In this document: positions 13,540 through 25,935 of the stretch, one piece after another
How positions within the stretch are numbered: the first letter of the stretch is position 1
Layout: every line of letters begins with the position of its first letter
Notes under the pieces: model-generated
What the model was told of the DNA's origin: nothing
Seen by the model: the letters and a program-made list of their open reading frames with translations, nothing else
Databases searched by the model: none
Translations under genes and position numbers: made by a program
DNA from: Acanthococcus lagerstroemiae
Lineage: Eukaryota > Arthropoda > Insecta > Hemiptera > Eriococcidae
NCBI GenBank assembly: GCA_031841125.1
Contig: JAJSSI010000023.1
Span: 60,001 to 124,000, forward strand
DNA: 64,000 nt
Reading direction: 5' to 3'

Positions 13540-15280
13540 TCAGAATTGAGCTATAGTCATTTTCTCACCCGAACTGACCAATTTTCCCATCATTTTCCAG
13601 CCTATCTCGGGAACGCAGTGTCGCCACCAAATTTGAACACCGAATTCGAACTCAGCGTGTAAAATTGAGTCGAAAACAGTCTTTAATTCAAAATTTTTGG
13701 TTTTTTCGAATTTTGAAAATTTCTCCATACTATACATCATGTCTTTTTTGGGGCAAAAAAATTTTCGGAGAGCTTCGGCGTCGTCACTGGTGCTACTTAC
13801 TCAATTTTTCGCGACGAATTCGAATCCGTCGTCAGAATTGAGCTATAGTCATTTTCTCACCCGAACTGACCAGTTTTCCCAACATTTTCCAGCGTATCTC
13901 GGGAACGCAGTGTCGCCGCCAAATTTGAACACCAAATTCGAACTCAGCGTGTACAATTGAGTCGAAAACAGTCTTTAATTCAAAATTTTTGGTTTTTTCG
14001 AATTTTGAAAATTTCTCCATACTATACATCATGTCTTTTTTGGGGCAAAAAAATTTTCGGAGAGCTTCGACGTCGTCACTGGTGCTACTTACACAATTTT
14101 TCGCGACGAATTCAAATCCGTCGTCAGAATTGAGCTATAGTCATTTTCTCACCCAAATTGACCAATTTTCCCATCATTTTCCAGCCTATCTCGGGAACGC
14201 AGTGTCGCCGCCAAATTTGAACACCGAATTCGAACTCAGCGTGTAAAATTGAGTCAAAAACAGTCTTTAATTCAAAATTTTTGGTTTTTTCGAATTTTGA
14301 AAATTTCTCCATACTATACATCAGGTCGTTTTTGGGGCAAAATAATTTTCGGAGAGCTTCGGCGTCGTCATTGGTGCTACGTACTCAATTTTTCGCGACG
14401 AATTCGAATCCGTCGTCAGAATTGAGCTATAGTCATTTTCTCATTCGAATTGACCAATTTTCCCAACATTTTCCAGCGTATCTCGGGAACGCAGTGTCGC
14501 CGCCAAATTTGAACACCGAATTCGAACTCAGCGTGTAAAATTGAGTCGGAAACAGTCTTTAATTCAAAATTTTTGGTTTTTTCGAATTTTGAAAATTTCT
14601 CCATACTATATACATCATGTCTTTTTTGGGGAAAAAAAATTTTCGGAGAGCTTCGGCGTCGTCCCTGGTGCTACTTACTCAATTTTTCGCGACGAATTCG
14701 AATCCGTCGTCAGAATTGAGCTATAGTCATTTTCTCACCCGAATTGACCAATTTTCCCAACATTTTCCAGCGTATCTCGAGAACGCAGTGTCGCCGCCAA
14801 ATTTGAACACCGAATTCGAACTCAGCGTGTAAAATTGAGTCGAAAACAATCTTTAATTCAAAATTTTTGGTTTTTTCGAAATTTGAAAATTTCTCCATAC
14901 TATACATCAGGTCGTTTTTGGGGCAAAATAATTTTCGGAGAGCTTCGGCGTCGTCACTGGTGCTACTTACTCAATTTTTCGCGACGAATTCGAATCCGTC
15001 GTCAGAATTGAGCTATAGTCATTTTCTCACCCGAATTGACCAATTTTCCCAACATTTTCCAGCGTGTCTCGGGAACGCAGTGTCGCCGCCAAATTTGAAC
15101 ACCGAATTCGAACTCAGCGTGTAAAATTGAGTCGAAAACAGTCTTTAATTCACAATTTTTGGTTTTTTCGAATTTTGAAAATTTCTCCACACTATCATGT
15201 CTTTTTTGGGGCAAAAAAACTTTCGGAGAGCTTCGGCGTCGTCACTGGTGCTACATACTCAATTTTTCGCGACGAATTCG
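13540..15280 (+). repeat. Mosaic higher-order block, related to 7712-9450 and to 5.6-6.4 kb
   Basis: The monomer order matches 7712-9450 at an offset of 5828 bp. However, CTTCGACGTCG at 14070 matches 6177 (offset 7893), and the corresponding site near 8237 has CTTCGGCGTCG. The block therefore mixes variants from two earlier copies. Confidence 0.7.
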
Positions 15281-16984
15281 AATCCGTCGTCAGAATTGAG
15301 CTATAGTCATTTTCTCACCCGAATTGACCAATTTTCCCAACATTTTCCAGCGTATCTCGGGAACGCAGTGTCGCCGCCAAATTTGAACACCGAATTCGAA
15401 CTCAGCGTGTAAAATTGAGTCGGAAACAGTCTTTAATTCAAAATTTTTGGTTTTTTCGAATTTTGAAAATTTCTCCATACTATATACATCATGTCTTTTT
15501 TGGGGAAAAAAAATTTTCGGAGAGCTTCGGCGTCGTCCCTGGTGCTACTTACTCAATTTTTCGCGACGAATTCGAATCCGTCGTCAGAATTGAGCTATAG
15601 TCATTTTCTCACCCGAATTGACCAATTTCCCCAACATTTTCCAGCGTATCTCGAGAACGCAGTGTCGCCGCCAAATTTGAACACCGAATTCGAACTCAGC
15701 GTGTAAAATTGAGTCGAAAACAATCTTTAATTCAAAATTTTTGGTTTTTTCGAATTTTGAAAATTTCTCCATACTATACATCATGTCTTTTTTGGGGCAA
15801 AAAAATTTTCGGAGAGCTTCGGCGTCGTCACTGGTGCTACTTACTCAATTTTTCGCGACGAATTCGAATCCGTCGTCAGAATGGAGCTATAGTCATTTTC
15901 TCACCCAAATTGACCAATTTTCCCAACATTTTCCAGCTTATCTCGGGAACGCAGTGTCGCCGCCAAATTTGAACACCGAATTCGAACTCAGCGTGTAAAA
16001 TTGAGTCGAAAACAGTCTTTAATTCAAAATTTTTGGTTTTTTCGAATTTTGAAAATTTCTCCATACTATACATCAGGTCGTTTTTGGGGCAAAATAATTT
16101 TCGGAGAGCTTCGGCGTCGTCATTGGTGCTACGTACTCAATTTTTCGCGACGAATTCGAATCCGTCTTCAGAATTGAGCTATAGTCATTTTCTCACCCAA
16201 ATTGACCAATTTTCCCAACATTTTCCAGCGTATCTCGGGAACGCAGTGTCGCCGCCAAATTTGAACATCGAATTCGAACTCAGCGTGTAAAATTGAGTCG
16301 CAAACAGTCTTTAATTCAAAATTTTTGGTTTTTTCGAATTTTGAAAATTTCTCCATACTATTATACATCAGGTCGTTTTTGGGGCAAAATAATTTTCGGA
16401 GAGCTTCGGCGTCGTCACTGGTGCTACTTACACAATTTTTCGCGACGAATTCGAATCCGTCGTCAGAATTGAGCTATAGTCATTTTCTCACCTGAACTCA
16501 CCAATTTTCCCAACATTTTCCAGCGTATCTCGGGAACGCAGTGTCGCCGCCAAATTTGAACACCGAATTCGAACTCAGCGTGTAAAATTGAGTCGAAAAC
16601 AGTCTTTAATTCAAAATTTTTGGTTTTTTCGAATTTTGAAAATTTCTCCATACTATACATCATGTCTTTTTCGGGGCAAAAAAATTTTCGGAGAGCTTCG
16701 GCGTCGTCACTGGTGCTACTTACTCAATTTTTCGCGACGAATTCGAATCCGTCGTCAGAATTGAGCTATAGTCATTTTCTCACCCGAATTGACCAATTTT
16801 CCCAACATTTTCCAGCGTGTCTCGGGAACGCAGTGTCGCCGCCAAATTTGAACACCGAATTCGAACTCAGCGTGTAAAATTGAGTCGAAAACAGTCTTTA
16901 ATTCACAATTTTTGGTTTTTTCGAATTTTGAAAATTTCTCCACACTATCATGTCTTTTTTGGGGCAAAAAAACTTTCGGAGAGC

Positions 16985-17830
16985 TTCGGCGTCGTCACTG
17001 GTGCTACTTACACAATTTTTCGCGACGAATTCGAATCCGTCGTCAGAATTGAGCTATAGTCATTTTCTCACCTGAACTCACCAATTTTCCCAACATTTTC
17101 CAGCGTATCTCGGGAACGCAGTGTCGCCGCCAAATTTGAACACCGAATTCGAACTCAGCGCGTAAAATTGAGTCGAAAACAGTCTTTAATTCAAAATTTT
17201 TAGTTTTTTCGAATTTTGAAAATTTCTCCATACTATACATCAGGTCGTTTTTGGGGCTAAATAATTTTCGGAGAGCTTCGGCTTCGTCACTGGTGCTACT
17301 CACTCAATTTTTCGCGACGAATTCGAATCCGTAGTCAGAATTGAGCTATAGTCATTTTCTCACCCGAATTTACCAATTTTCCCAACATTTTCCAGCGTAT
17401 CTCGGGAACGCAGTGTCGCCGCCAAATTTGAACACCGAATTCGAACTCAGCGTGTAAAATTGGGTCGAAAACAGTCTTTAATTCACAATTTTTGGTTTTT
17501 TCGATTTTTTGAAAATTTCTCCACACTATCATGTCTTTTTTGGGGCAAAAAAACTTTCGGAGAGCTTCGGCGTCGTCACTGGTGCTACTTACTCAATTTT
17601 TCGCGACGAATTCGAATCCGTCGTCAGAATTGAGCTATAGTCTTTTTCTCACCTGAACTGACCAATTTTCCCAACATTTTCCAGCGTATCTCGGGAACGC
17701 AGTGTCGCCGCCAAATTTGAACACCGAATTCGAACTCAGCGTGTAAAATTGAGTCGAAAACAGTCTTTAATTCAAAATTTTTGGTTTTTTCGAATTTTGA
17801 AAATTTCTCCATACTATACATCATGTCTTT
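16985..17830 (+). repeat. Triplicated block c, copy 2
   Basis: Same marker set as 9400-10250 (offset 7581). The end diverges: ACCGAATTC and GTAAAATTG replace ACCAAATTC and GTATAATTG. Confidence 0.85.
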
Positions 17831-20800
17831 TTCGGGGCAAAAAAATTTTCGGAGAGCTTCGGCGTCGTCACTGGTGCAACTTACTCAATTTTTCGCGACG
17901 AATTCGAATCCGTCGTCAGAATTGAGCTATAGTCATTTTCTCACCTGAATTGACCAATTTTCCCAACATTTTCCAGCGTGTCTCGGGAACGCAGTGTCGC
18001 CGCCAAATTTGAACACCGAATTCGAACTCAGCGTGTAAAATTGAGTCGGAAACAGTCTTTAATTCAAAATTTTTGGTTTTTTCAAATTTTGAAAATTTCT
18101 CCATACTATAATACATCATGTCTTTTTTGGGGCAAAAAAATTTTCGGAGAGCTTCGGCGTCGTCACTGGTGCTACTTACTCAATTTTTCGCGACGAATTC
18201 GAATCCGTCGTCAGAATTGAGCTATAGTCATTTTCTCACCCAAATTGACCAATTTTCCCAACATTTTCCAGCGATTCTCAGAAACGCAGTGTCGCCGCCA
18301 AATTTGAACACCGAATTCGAACTCAGCGTGTAAAATTGAGTCGAAAACAGTCTTTAATTCACAATTTTTGGTTTTTTCGAATTTTGAAAATTTCTCCACA
18401 CTATCATGTCTTTTTTGGGGCAAAAAAACTTTCGGAGAGCTTCGGCGTCGTCACTGGTGCTACTTACTCAATTTTTCGCGACGAATTCGAATCCGTCGTC
18501 AGAATTGAGCTATAGTCATTTTCTCACCTGAACTGACCAATTTTCCCAACATTTTCCAGCGTATCTCGGGAACGCAGTGTCGCCGCCAAATTTGAACACC
18601 AAATTCGAACTCAGCGTGTATAATTGAGTCGAAAAAAATCTTTAATTCAAAATTTTTGGTTTTTTCGAATTTTGAAAATTTCTCCATACTATCATGTCTT
18701 TTTTGGGGCAATAAAATTTTCGGAGAGCTTCGGCGTCGTCACTGGTGCTACTTACTCAATTTTTCGCGACGAATTCGAATCCGTCGTCAGAATTGAGCTA
18801 TAGTCATTTTCTCACCCGAACTGACCAATTTTCCCAACATTTTCCAGCGTATCTCGGGAACGCAGTGTCGCCGCCAAATTTGAACATCGAATTCGAACTC
18901 AGCGTGTAAAATTGAGTCGCAAACAGTCTTTAATTCAAAATTTTTGGTTTTTTCGAATTTTGAAAATTTCTCCATACTATTATACATCAGGTCGTTTTTG
19001 GGGCAAAATAATTTTCGGAGAGCTTCGGCGTCGTCACTGGTGCTACTTACTCAATTTTTCGCGACGAATTCGAATCCGTCGACAGAATTGAGCTATAGTC
19101 ATTTTCTCACCCTAATTGACCAATTTTCCCAACATTTTCCAGCGTATCTCGGGAACGCAGTGTCGCCGCTAAATTTGAACACCGACTTCGAACTCAGCGT
19201 GTAAAATTGAGTCGAAAACAATCTTTAATTCAAAATTTTTGGTTTTTTCGAATTTTGAAAATTTCTCCATACTATCATGTCTTTTTTGGGGCAAAAAAAT
19301 TTTTGGAGAGCTTCGGCGTCGTCACTGGTGCTACTTACTCAATTTTTCGCGACGAAATCGAATCCGTCGTCAGAATTGAGCTATAGTCATTTTCTCACCC
19401 AAATTGTCCAATTTTCCCAACATTTTCCAGCGTATCTTGGGAACGCAGTGTCGCCGCCAAATTTGAACACCGAATTCGAACTCAGCGTGTAAAATTGAGT
19501 CGGAAACAGTCTTTAATTCAAAATTTTTGGTTTTTTTGAATTTTGAAAATTTCTCCATACTATATACATCATGTCTTTTTTGGGGAAAAAAAATTTTCGG
19601 AGAGCTTCGGCGTCGTCCCTGGTGCTACTTACTCAATTTTTCGCGACGAATTCGAATCCGTCGTCAGAATTGAGCTATAGTCATTTTCTCACCCGAATTG
19701 ACCAATTTTCCCAACATTTTCCAGCGTATCTCGAGAACGCAGTGTCGCCGCCAAATTTGAACACCGAATTCGAACTCAGCGTGTAAAATTGAGTCAAAAA
19801 CAATCTTTAATTCAAAATTTTTGGTTTTTTCGAATTTTGAAAATTTCTCCATACTATACATCATGTCTTTTTTGGGGCAAAAAAATTTTCGGAGAGCTTC
19901 GGCGTCGTCACTGGTGCTACTTACACAATTTTTCGCGACGAATTCAAATCCGTCGTCAGAATTGAGCTATAGTCATTTTCTCACCCGAACTGACCAATTT
20001 TCCCATCATTTTCCAGCCTATCTCGGGAACGCAGTGTCGCCACCAAATTTGAACACCGAATTCGAACTCAGCGTGTAAAATTGAGTCGAAAACAATCTTT
20101 AATTCAAAATTTTTGGTTTTTTCGAATTTGGAAAATTTCTCCATACTATACATCATGTCTTTTTTGGGGCAAAAAAATTTTCGGAGAGCTTCGGCGTCGT
20201 CACTGGTGCTACTTACACAATTTTTCGCGACGAATTCAAATCCGTCGTCAGAATTGAGCTATAGTCATTTTCTCACCCGAACTGACCAATTTTCCCATCA
20301 TTTTCCAGCCTATCTCGGGAACGCAGTGTCGCCACCAAATTTGAACACCGAATTCGAACTCAGCGTGTAAAATTGAGTCGAAAACAGTCTTTAATTCAAA
20401 ATTTTTGGTTTTTTCGAATTTTGAAAATTTCTCCATACTATACATCATGTCTTTTTTGGGGCAAAAAAATTTTCGGAGAGCTTCGGCGTCGTCACTGGTG
20501 CTACTTACTCAATTTTTCGCGACGAATTCGAATCCGTCGGCAGAATTGAGCTATAGTCATTTTCTCACCCGAACTGACCAGTTTTCCCAACATTTTCCAG
20601 CGTATCTCGGGAACGCAGTGTCGCCGCCAAATTTGAACACCGAATTCGAACTCAGCGTGTAAAATTGAGTCAAAAACAGTCTTTAATTCAAAATTTTTGG
20701 TTTTTTCGAATTTTGAAAATTTCTCCATACTATACATCAGGTCGTTTTGGGGGCAAAATAATTTTCGGAGAGCTTCGGCGTCGTCATTGGTGCTACGTAC

Positions 20801-22224
20801 TCAATTTTTCGCGACGAATTCGAATCCGTCGTCAGAATTGAGCTATAGTCATTTTCTCATTCGAATTGACCAATTTTCCCAACATTTTCCAGCGTATCTC
20901 GGGAACGCAGTGTCGCCGCCAAATTTGAACACCAAATTCGAACTCAGCGTGTAAAATTGAGTCGAAAACAGTCTTTAATTCACAATTTTTGGTTTTTTCG
21001 AATTTTGAAAATTTCTCCACACTATCATGTCTTTTTTGGGGCAAAAAAACTTTCGGAGAGCTTCGGCGTCGTCACTGGTGCTACTTACACAATTTTTCGC
21101 GACGAATTCGAATCCGTCGTCAGAATTGAGCTATAGTCATTTTCTCACCTGAACTCACCAATTTTCCCAACATTTTCCAGCGTATCTCGGGAACGCAGTG
21201 TCGCCGCCAAATTTGAACACCAAATTCGAACTCAGCGTGTACAATTGAGTCGAAAACAGTCTTTAATTCAAAATTTTTGGTTTTTTCGAATTTTGAAAAT
21301 TTCTCCATACTATACATCATGTCTTTTTTGGGGCAAAAAAATTTTCGGATAGCTTCGGCGTCGTCACTGGTGCTACTTACACAATTTTTCGCGACGAATT
21401 CAAATCCGTCGTCAGAATTGAGCTATAGTCATTTTCTCACCCAAATTGACCAATTTTCCCATCATTTTCCAGCCTATCTCGGGAACGCAGTGTCGCCGCC
21501 AAATTTGAACACCGAATTCGAACTCAGCGTGTAAAATTGAGTCGAAAACAGTCTTTAATTCAAAATTTTTGGTTTTTTCGAATTTTGAAAATTTCTCCAT
21601 ACTATACATCATGTCTTTTTTGGGGCAAAAAAATTTTCGGAGAGCTTCGGCGTCGTCACTGGTGCTACTTACACAATTTTTCGCGACGAATTCAAATCCG
21701 TCGTCAGAATTGAGCTATAGTCATTTTCTCACCCAAATTGACCAATTTTCCCATCATTTTCCAGCTTATCTCGGGAACGCAGTGTCGCCGCCAAATTTGA
21801 ACACCGAATTCGAACTCAGCGTGTAAAATTGAGTCAAAAACAGTCTTTAATTCAAAATTTTTGGTTTTTTCGAATTTTGAAAATTTCTCCATACTATACA
21901 TCAGGTCGTTTTGGGGGCAAAATAATTTTCGGAGAGCTTCGGCGTCGTCATTGGTGCTACGTACTCAATTTTTCGCGACGAATTCGAATCCGTCGTCAGA
22001 ATTGAGCTATAGTCATTTTCTCATTCGAATTGACCAATTTTCCCAACATTTTCCAGCGTATCTCGGGAACGCAGTGTCGCCGCCAAATTTGAACACCAAA
22101 TTCGAACTCAGCGTGTAAAATTGAGTCGAAAAGAGTCTTTAATTCACAATTTTTGGTTTTTTCGAATTTTGAAAATTTCTCCACACTATCATGTCTTTTT
22201 TGGGGCAAAAAAACTTTCGGAGAG

Positions 22225-23070
22225 CTTCGGCGTCGTCACTGGTGCTACTTACACAATTTTTCGCGACGAATTCGAATCCGTCGTCAGAATTGAGCTATAG
22301 TCATTTTCTCACCTGAACTCACCAATTTTCCCAACATTTTCCAGCGTATCTCGGGAACGCAGTGTCGCCGCCAAATTTGAACACCGAATTCGAACTCAGC
22401 GTGTAAAATTGAGTCGAAAACAGTCTTTAATTCAAAATTTTTAGTTTTTTCGAATTTTGAAAATTTCTCCATACTATACATCAGGTCGTTTTTGGGGCTA
22501 AATAATTTTCGGAGAGCTTCGGCTTCGTCACTGGTGCTACTCACTCAATTTTTCGCGACGAATTCGAATCCGTAGTCAGAATTGAGCTATAGTCATTTTC
22601 TCACCCGAATTGACCAATTTTCCCAACATTTTCCAGCGTATCTCGGGAACGCAGTGTCGCCGCCAAATTTGAACACCGAATTCGAACTCAGCGTGTAAAA
22701 TTGGGTCGAAAACAGTCTTTAATTCACAATTTTTGGTTTTTTCGATTTTTTGAAAATTTCTCCACACTATCATGTCTTTTTTGGGGCAAAAAAACTTTCG
22801 GAGAGCTTCGGCGTCGTCACTGGTGCTACTTACTCAATTTTTCGCGACGAATTCGAATCCGTCGTCAGAATTGAGCTATAGTCTTTTTCTCACCTGAACT
22901 GACCAATTTTCCCAACATTTTCCAGCGTATCTCGGGAACGCAGTGTCGCCGCCAAATTTGAACACCAAATTCGAACTCAGCGTGTATTATTGAGTCGAAA
23001 ACAGTCTTTAATTCAAAATTTTTGGTTTTTTCGAATTTTGAAAATTTTTCCATACTATACATCATGTCTT
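22225..23070 (+). repeat. Triplicated block c, copy 3
   Basis: Same marker set, offset 5241 bp from copy 2. It has a private TGTATTATTG variant at ~22985 and TTTTTCC at ~23048. Confidence 0.85.
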
Positions 23071-25097
23071 TTTTGGGGCAAAAAAATTTTCGGAGAGCTT
23101 CGGCGTCGTCACTGGTGCTACTTACTAAATTTTTCGCGACGAAATCGAATCCGTCGTCAGAATTGAGCTATAGTCATTTTCTCACCCAAATTGACCAATT
23201 TTCCCAACATTTTCCAGCGTTTCTCAGAAACGCAGTGTCGCCGCCAAATTTGAACACCGAATTCGAACTCAGCGTGTAAAATTGAGTCGAAAACAATCTT
23301 TAATTCAAAATTTTTGGTTTTTTCGAATTTTGAAAATTTCTCCATACTATACATCATGTCTTTTTTGGGGCAAAAAAATTTTCGGAGAGCTTCGGCGTCG
23401 TCACTGGTGCTACTTACTCAATTTTTCGCGACGAATTCGAATCCGTCGTCAGAATGGAGCTATAGTCATTTTCTCACCCAAATTGACCAATTTTCCCAAC
23501 ATTTTCCAGCTTATCTCGGGAACGCAGTGTCGCCGCCAAATTTGAACACCGAATTCGAACTCAGCGTGTAAAATTGAGTCGAAAACAGTCTTTAATTCAA
23601 AATTTTTGGTTTTTTCGAATTTTGAAAATTTCTCCATACTATACATCAGGTCGTTTTTGGGGCAAAATAATTTTCGGAGAGCTTCGGCGTCGTCATTGGT
23701 GCTACGTACTCAATTTTTCGCGACGAATTCGAATCCGTCTTCAGAATTGAGCTATAGTCATTTTCTCACCCGAATTGACCAATTTTCCCAACATTTTCCA
23801 GCGTATCTCGGGAACGCAAAGTCGCCGCCAAATTTGAACACCGAATTCGAACTCAGCGTGTAAAATTGAGTCGAAAACAGTCTTTAATTCAAATCTTTTG
23901 GTTTTTTCGAATTTTGAAAATTTCTCCATACTATATACATCATGTCTTTTTTGGGGAAAAAAAATTTTCGGAGAGCTTCGGCGTCGTCCCTGGTGCTACT
24001 TACTCAATTTTTCGCGACGAATTCGAATCCGTCGTCAGAATTGAGCTATAGTCATTTTCTCACCCGAATTGACCAATTTTCCCAACATTTTCCAGCGTAT
24101 CTCGAGAACGCAGTGTCGCCGCCAAATTTGAACACCGAATTCGAACTCAGCGTGTAAAATTGAGTCGAAAACAATCTTTAATTCAAAATTTTTGGTTTTT
24201 TCGAATTTTGAAAATTTCTCCATACTATACATCATGTCTTTTTTGGGGCAAAAAAATTTTCGGAGAGCTTCGGCGTCGTCACTGGTGCTACTTACACAAT
24301 TTTTCGCGACGAATTCAAATCCGTCGTCAGAATTGAGCTATAGTCATTTTCTCACCCGAACTGACCAATTTTCCCATCATTTTCCAGCCTATCTCGGGAA
24401 CGCAGTGTCGCCACCAAATTTGAACACCGAATTCGAACTCAGCGTGTAAAATTGAGTCGAAAACAATCTTTAATTCAAAATTTTTGGTTTTTTCGAATTT
24501 TGAAAATTACTCCATACTATACATCATGTCTTTTTTGGGGCAAAAAAATTTTCGGAGAGCTTCGGCGTCGTCACTGGTGCTACTTACACAATTTTTCGCG
24601 ACGAATTCAAATCCGTCGTCAGAATTGAGCTATAGTCATTTTCTCACCCGAACTGACCAATTTTCCCATCATTTTCCAGCCTATCTCGGGAACGCAGTGT
24701 CGCCACCAAATTTGAACACCGAATTCGAACTCAGCGTGTAAAATTGAGTCGAAAACAGTCTTTAATTCAAAATTTTTGGTTTTTTCGAATTTTGAAAATT
24801 TCTCCATACTATACATCATGTCTTTTTTGGGGCAAAAAAATTTTCGGAGAGCTTCGGCGTCGTCACTGGTGCTACTTACTCAATTTTTCGCGACGAATTC
24901 GAATCCGTCGTCAGAATGGAGCTATAGTCATTTTCTCACCCGAATTGACCAATTTTCCCAACATTTTCCAGCGTATCTCGGGAACGCAAAGTCGCCGCCA
25001 AATTTGAACACCGAATTCGAACTCAGCGTGTACAATTGAGTCGAAAACAGTCTTTAATTCAAAATTTTTGGTTTTTTCGAAATTTGGAAATTTCTCC

Positions 25098-25099
25098 AT
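25098..25099. other. Half of a putative AT target-site duplication (left flank of copy 1)
   Basis: Array 1 ends CTCCAT directly before CCCC of the element. Its partner is not the right flank of the same copy in a continuous monomer. It is the AT at 49640-49641 read on the other strand, which restores CTCCATACTATACATCAGG. Confidence 0.7.
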
Positions 25100-25118
25100 C
25101 CCCATCAACCAGATTGAC
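25100..25118 (+). repeat. Left terminal inverted repeat, copy 1
   Basis: CCCCATCAACCAGATTGAC. It matches the reverse complement of 30410-30428 at 18 of 19 positions. Confidence 0.92.
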
Positions 25119-25447
25119 GTGCAGTTTAACGTCAATTTTGTGTCAATTGTGGAATTGACACAAATTTGATGTAATTGTGATGTCAAATTCGTGTCAATGA
25201 TGAATTTGACACAAATTTGACGCCAAACTAACATCAAACTTGCGTGAAGAAATGTTTTACTTTTTCTTCCAGTATATTTGATGTAATTTTGATGTCAATA
25301 TGACGTTCAAAGTTATAGTCCAATTCAATGTGCATTTTGCTGAGCGTATTTAGACATCATATTGATATCAATTTTGTATCAATCAAATATTTTCTTTTCT
25401 TCTAATACACTTGATGCAATGTTGACGTCAATTTGACATCAAAACTC
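25100..25447 (+). repeat. Left-end unit 1 (terminal), copy 1
   Basis: First of two tandem ~0.3 kb units at the left end. It begins with the terminal inverted repeat, runs through GTGCAGTTTAACGTCAATTT and AATTGACACAAATTTGATG, and ends with GCATTTTGCTGAGCGTATTT followed by a TTGACGTCAA word at 25422-25431. TTGACGTCAA contains TGACGTCA, the core of the animal CRE/ATF palindrome. Any factor binding is inference. Confidence 0.82.
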
Positions 25448-25707
25448 CCCCATCAACCAGATTGATATGCAGTTTAATGTCAATTTTGTGTCAGTTGTGG
25501 AATTGACACAAATTTGATGTAATTGTGATGTCAAATTTATGTCAATAAATTTTTTTACTTCCTTTCTGAAATATATGATGTAATTTTGATGTCAATTTCG
25601 TGTCAACCTGTGTACTTCACGCCATTTTGACATCAACTGAATGTCCAAAGTTCATCTAACTCAGTGCGCGCATTTTGCTGACTGGATTTTGACGTCGATT
25701 AGACATA
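25448..25707 (+). repeat. Left-end unit 2 (internal duplicate), copy 1
   Basis: It starts again with CCCCATCAACCAGATTGA, then TATGCAGTTTAATGTCAATT, and repeats AATTGACACAAATTTGATG, TGATGTAATTTTGATGTCAA and GCATTTTGCTGA in the order of unit 1. Early differences are mainly C-to-T and G-to-A changes at former CpGs (GACGTG to GATATG, AACGTC to AATGTC). This is a diverged tandem copy of the terminus and could act as an alternative end. Confidence 0.78.
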
Positions 25708-25789
25708 ATTAATAGCGTAAATGTAAAATTGAATTGTACGGCTAGTAATTTTGAATCACATATACACACATTATTTTTATTAGATTTAC

Positions 25790-25935
25790 TAGCCTCTCTC
25801 GGGACGCTTATAGCGCCCCTGGAGGCTACGCGCTTGCAGCGCGCGCCGTCCGGCTCGCCATCTTTTCTGGAGCATTCACTCGTTTTGCTCGCAAATGCTT
25901 TCACTCGTTGGCGCTTCGCGCCAACTCGAAACTAA
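25790..25935. other. GC-rich hairpin cluster inside copy 1
   Basis: An island of high GC in AT-rich DNA with three successive inverted repeats. They are TAGCCTC (25790-25796) with GAGGCTA (25822-25828), CGCGC/GCGCG around 25829-25843, and an 8 bp perfect stem GTTGGCGC/GCGCCAAC with a TTC loop (25907-25925). The last hairpin is followed 6 nt later by CTAA. That resembles a Helitron 3' end, but the base after CTAA is G rather than the usual T and I found no 5' TC end. An 82-codon frame across it on the - strand is probably incidental. Confidence 0.55.

Larger units (their letters stand above)
1..25099 (+). repeat. Satellite array 1, ~292 bp monomers, + orientation
   Basis: A continuous head-to-tail array of about 86 monomers that starts mid-monomer at the left edge and ends in the AT-rich linker against the element at 25100. 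Monomer sizes cluster at 292 bp, with 288 and 294-295 bp classes that differ only in the linker between CTCCAT and CATGTC (or CAGGTCG). Many diagnostic variants travel together and define subfamilies. One example pairs CTTACACAATT, ATTCAAATCC, CCCATCATT, CAGCCTATC and GCCACCAAA (e.g. 5590-5740). The subfamilies recur in multi-kilobase blocks. Despite AT-richness the monomer is rich in CpG (TCGCGACG, GTCGCCGCC), so CpG decay is weak. Reading frames in it are not regarded as genes. Confidence 0.97.

Noticed and set aside
1..25099. Hundreds of 60-110 codon open frames on both strands of the arrays
   Set aside because: They repeat with the satellite monomer, change frame with the 292 bp period, run through (TA)n tracts and show no splice, promoter or domain evidence. 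They are incidental frames of the repeat.
25656..25904. 82-codon frame on the - strand across the GC-rich island (and its mirror at 54166-54414)
   Set aside because: The frame crosses strong inverted repeats and subterminal transposon repeats. Its composition is explained by the GC-rich hairpins and it matches no family I know.
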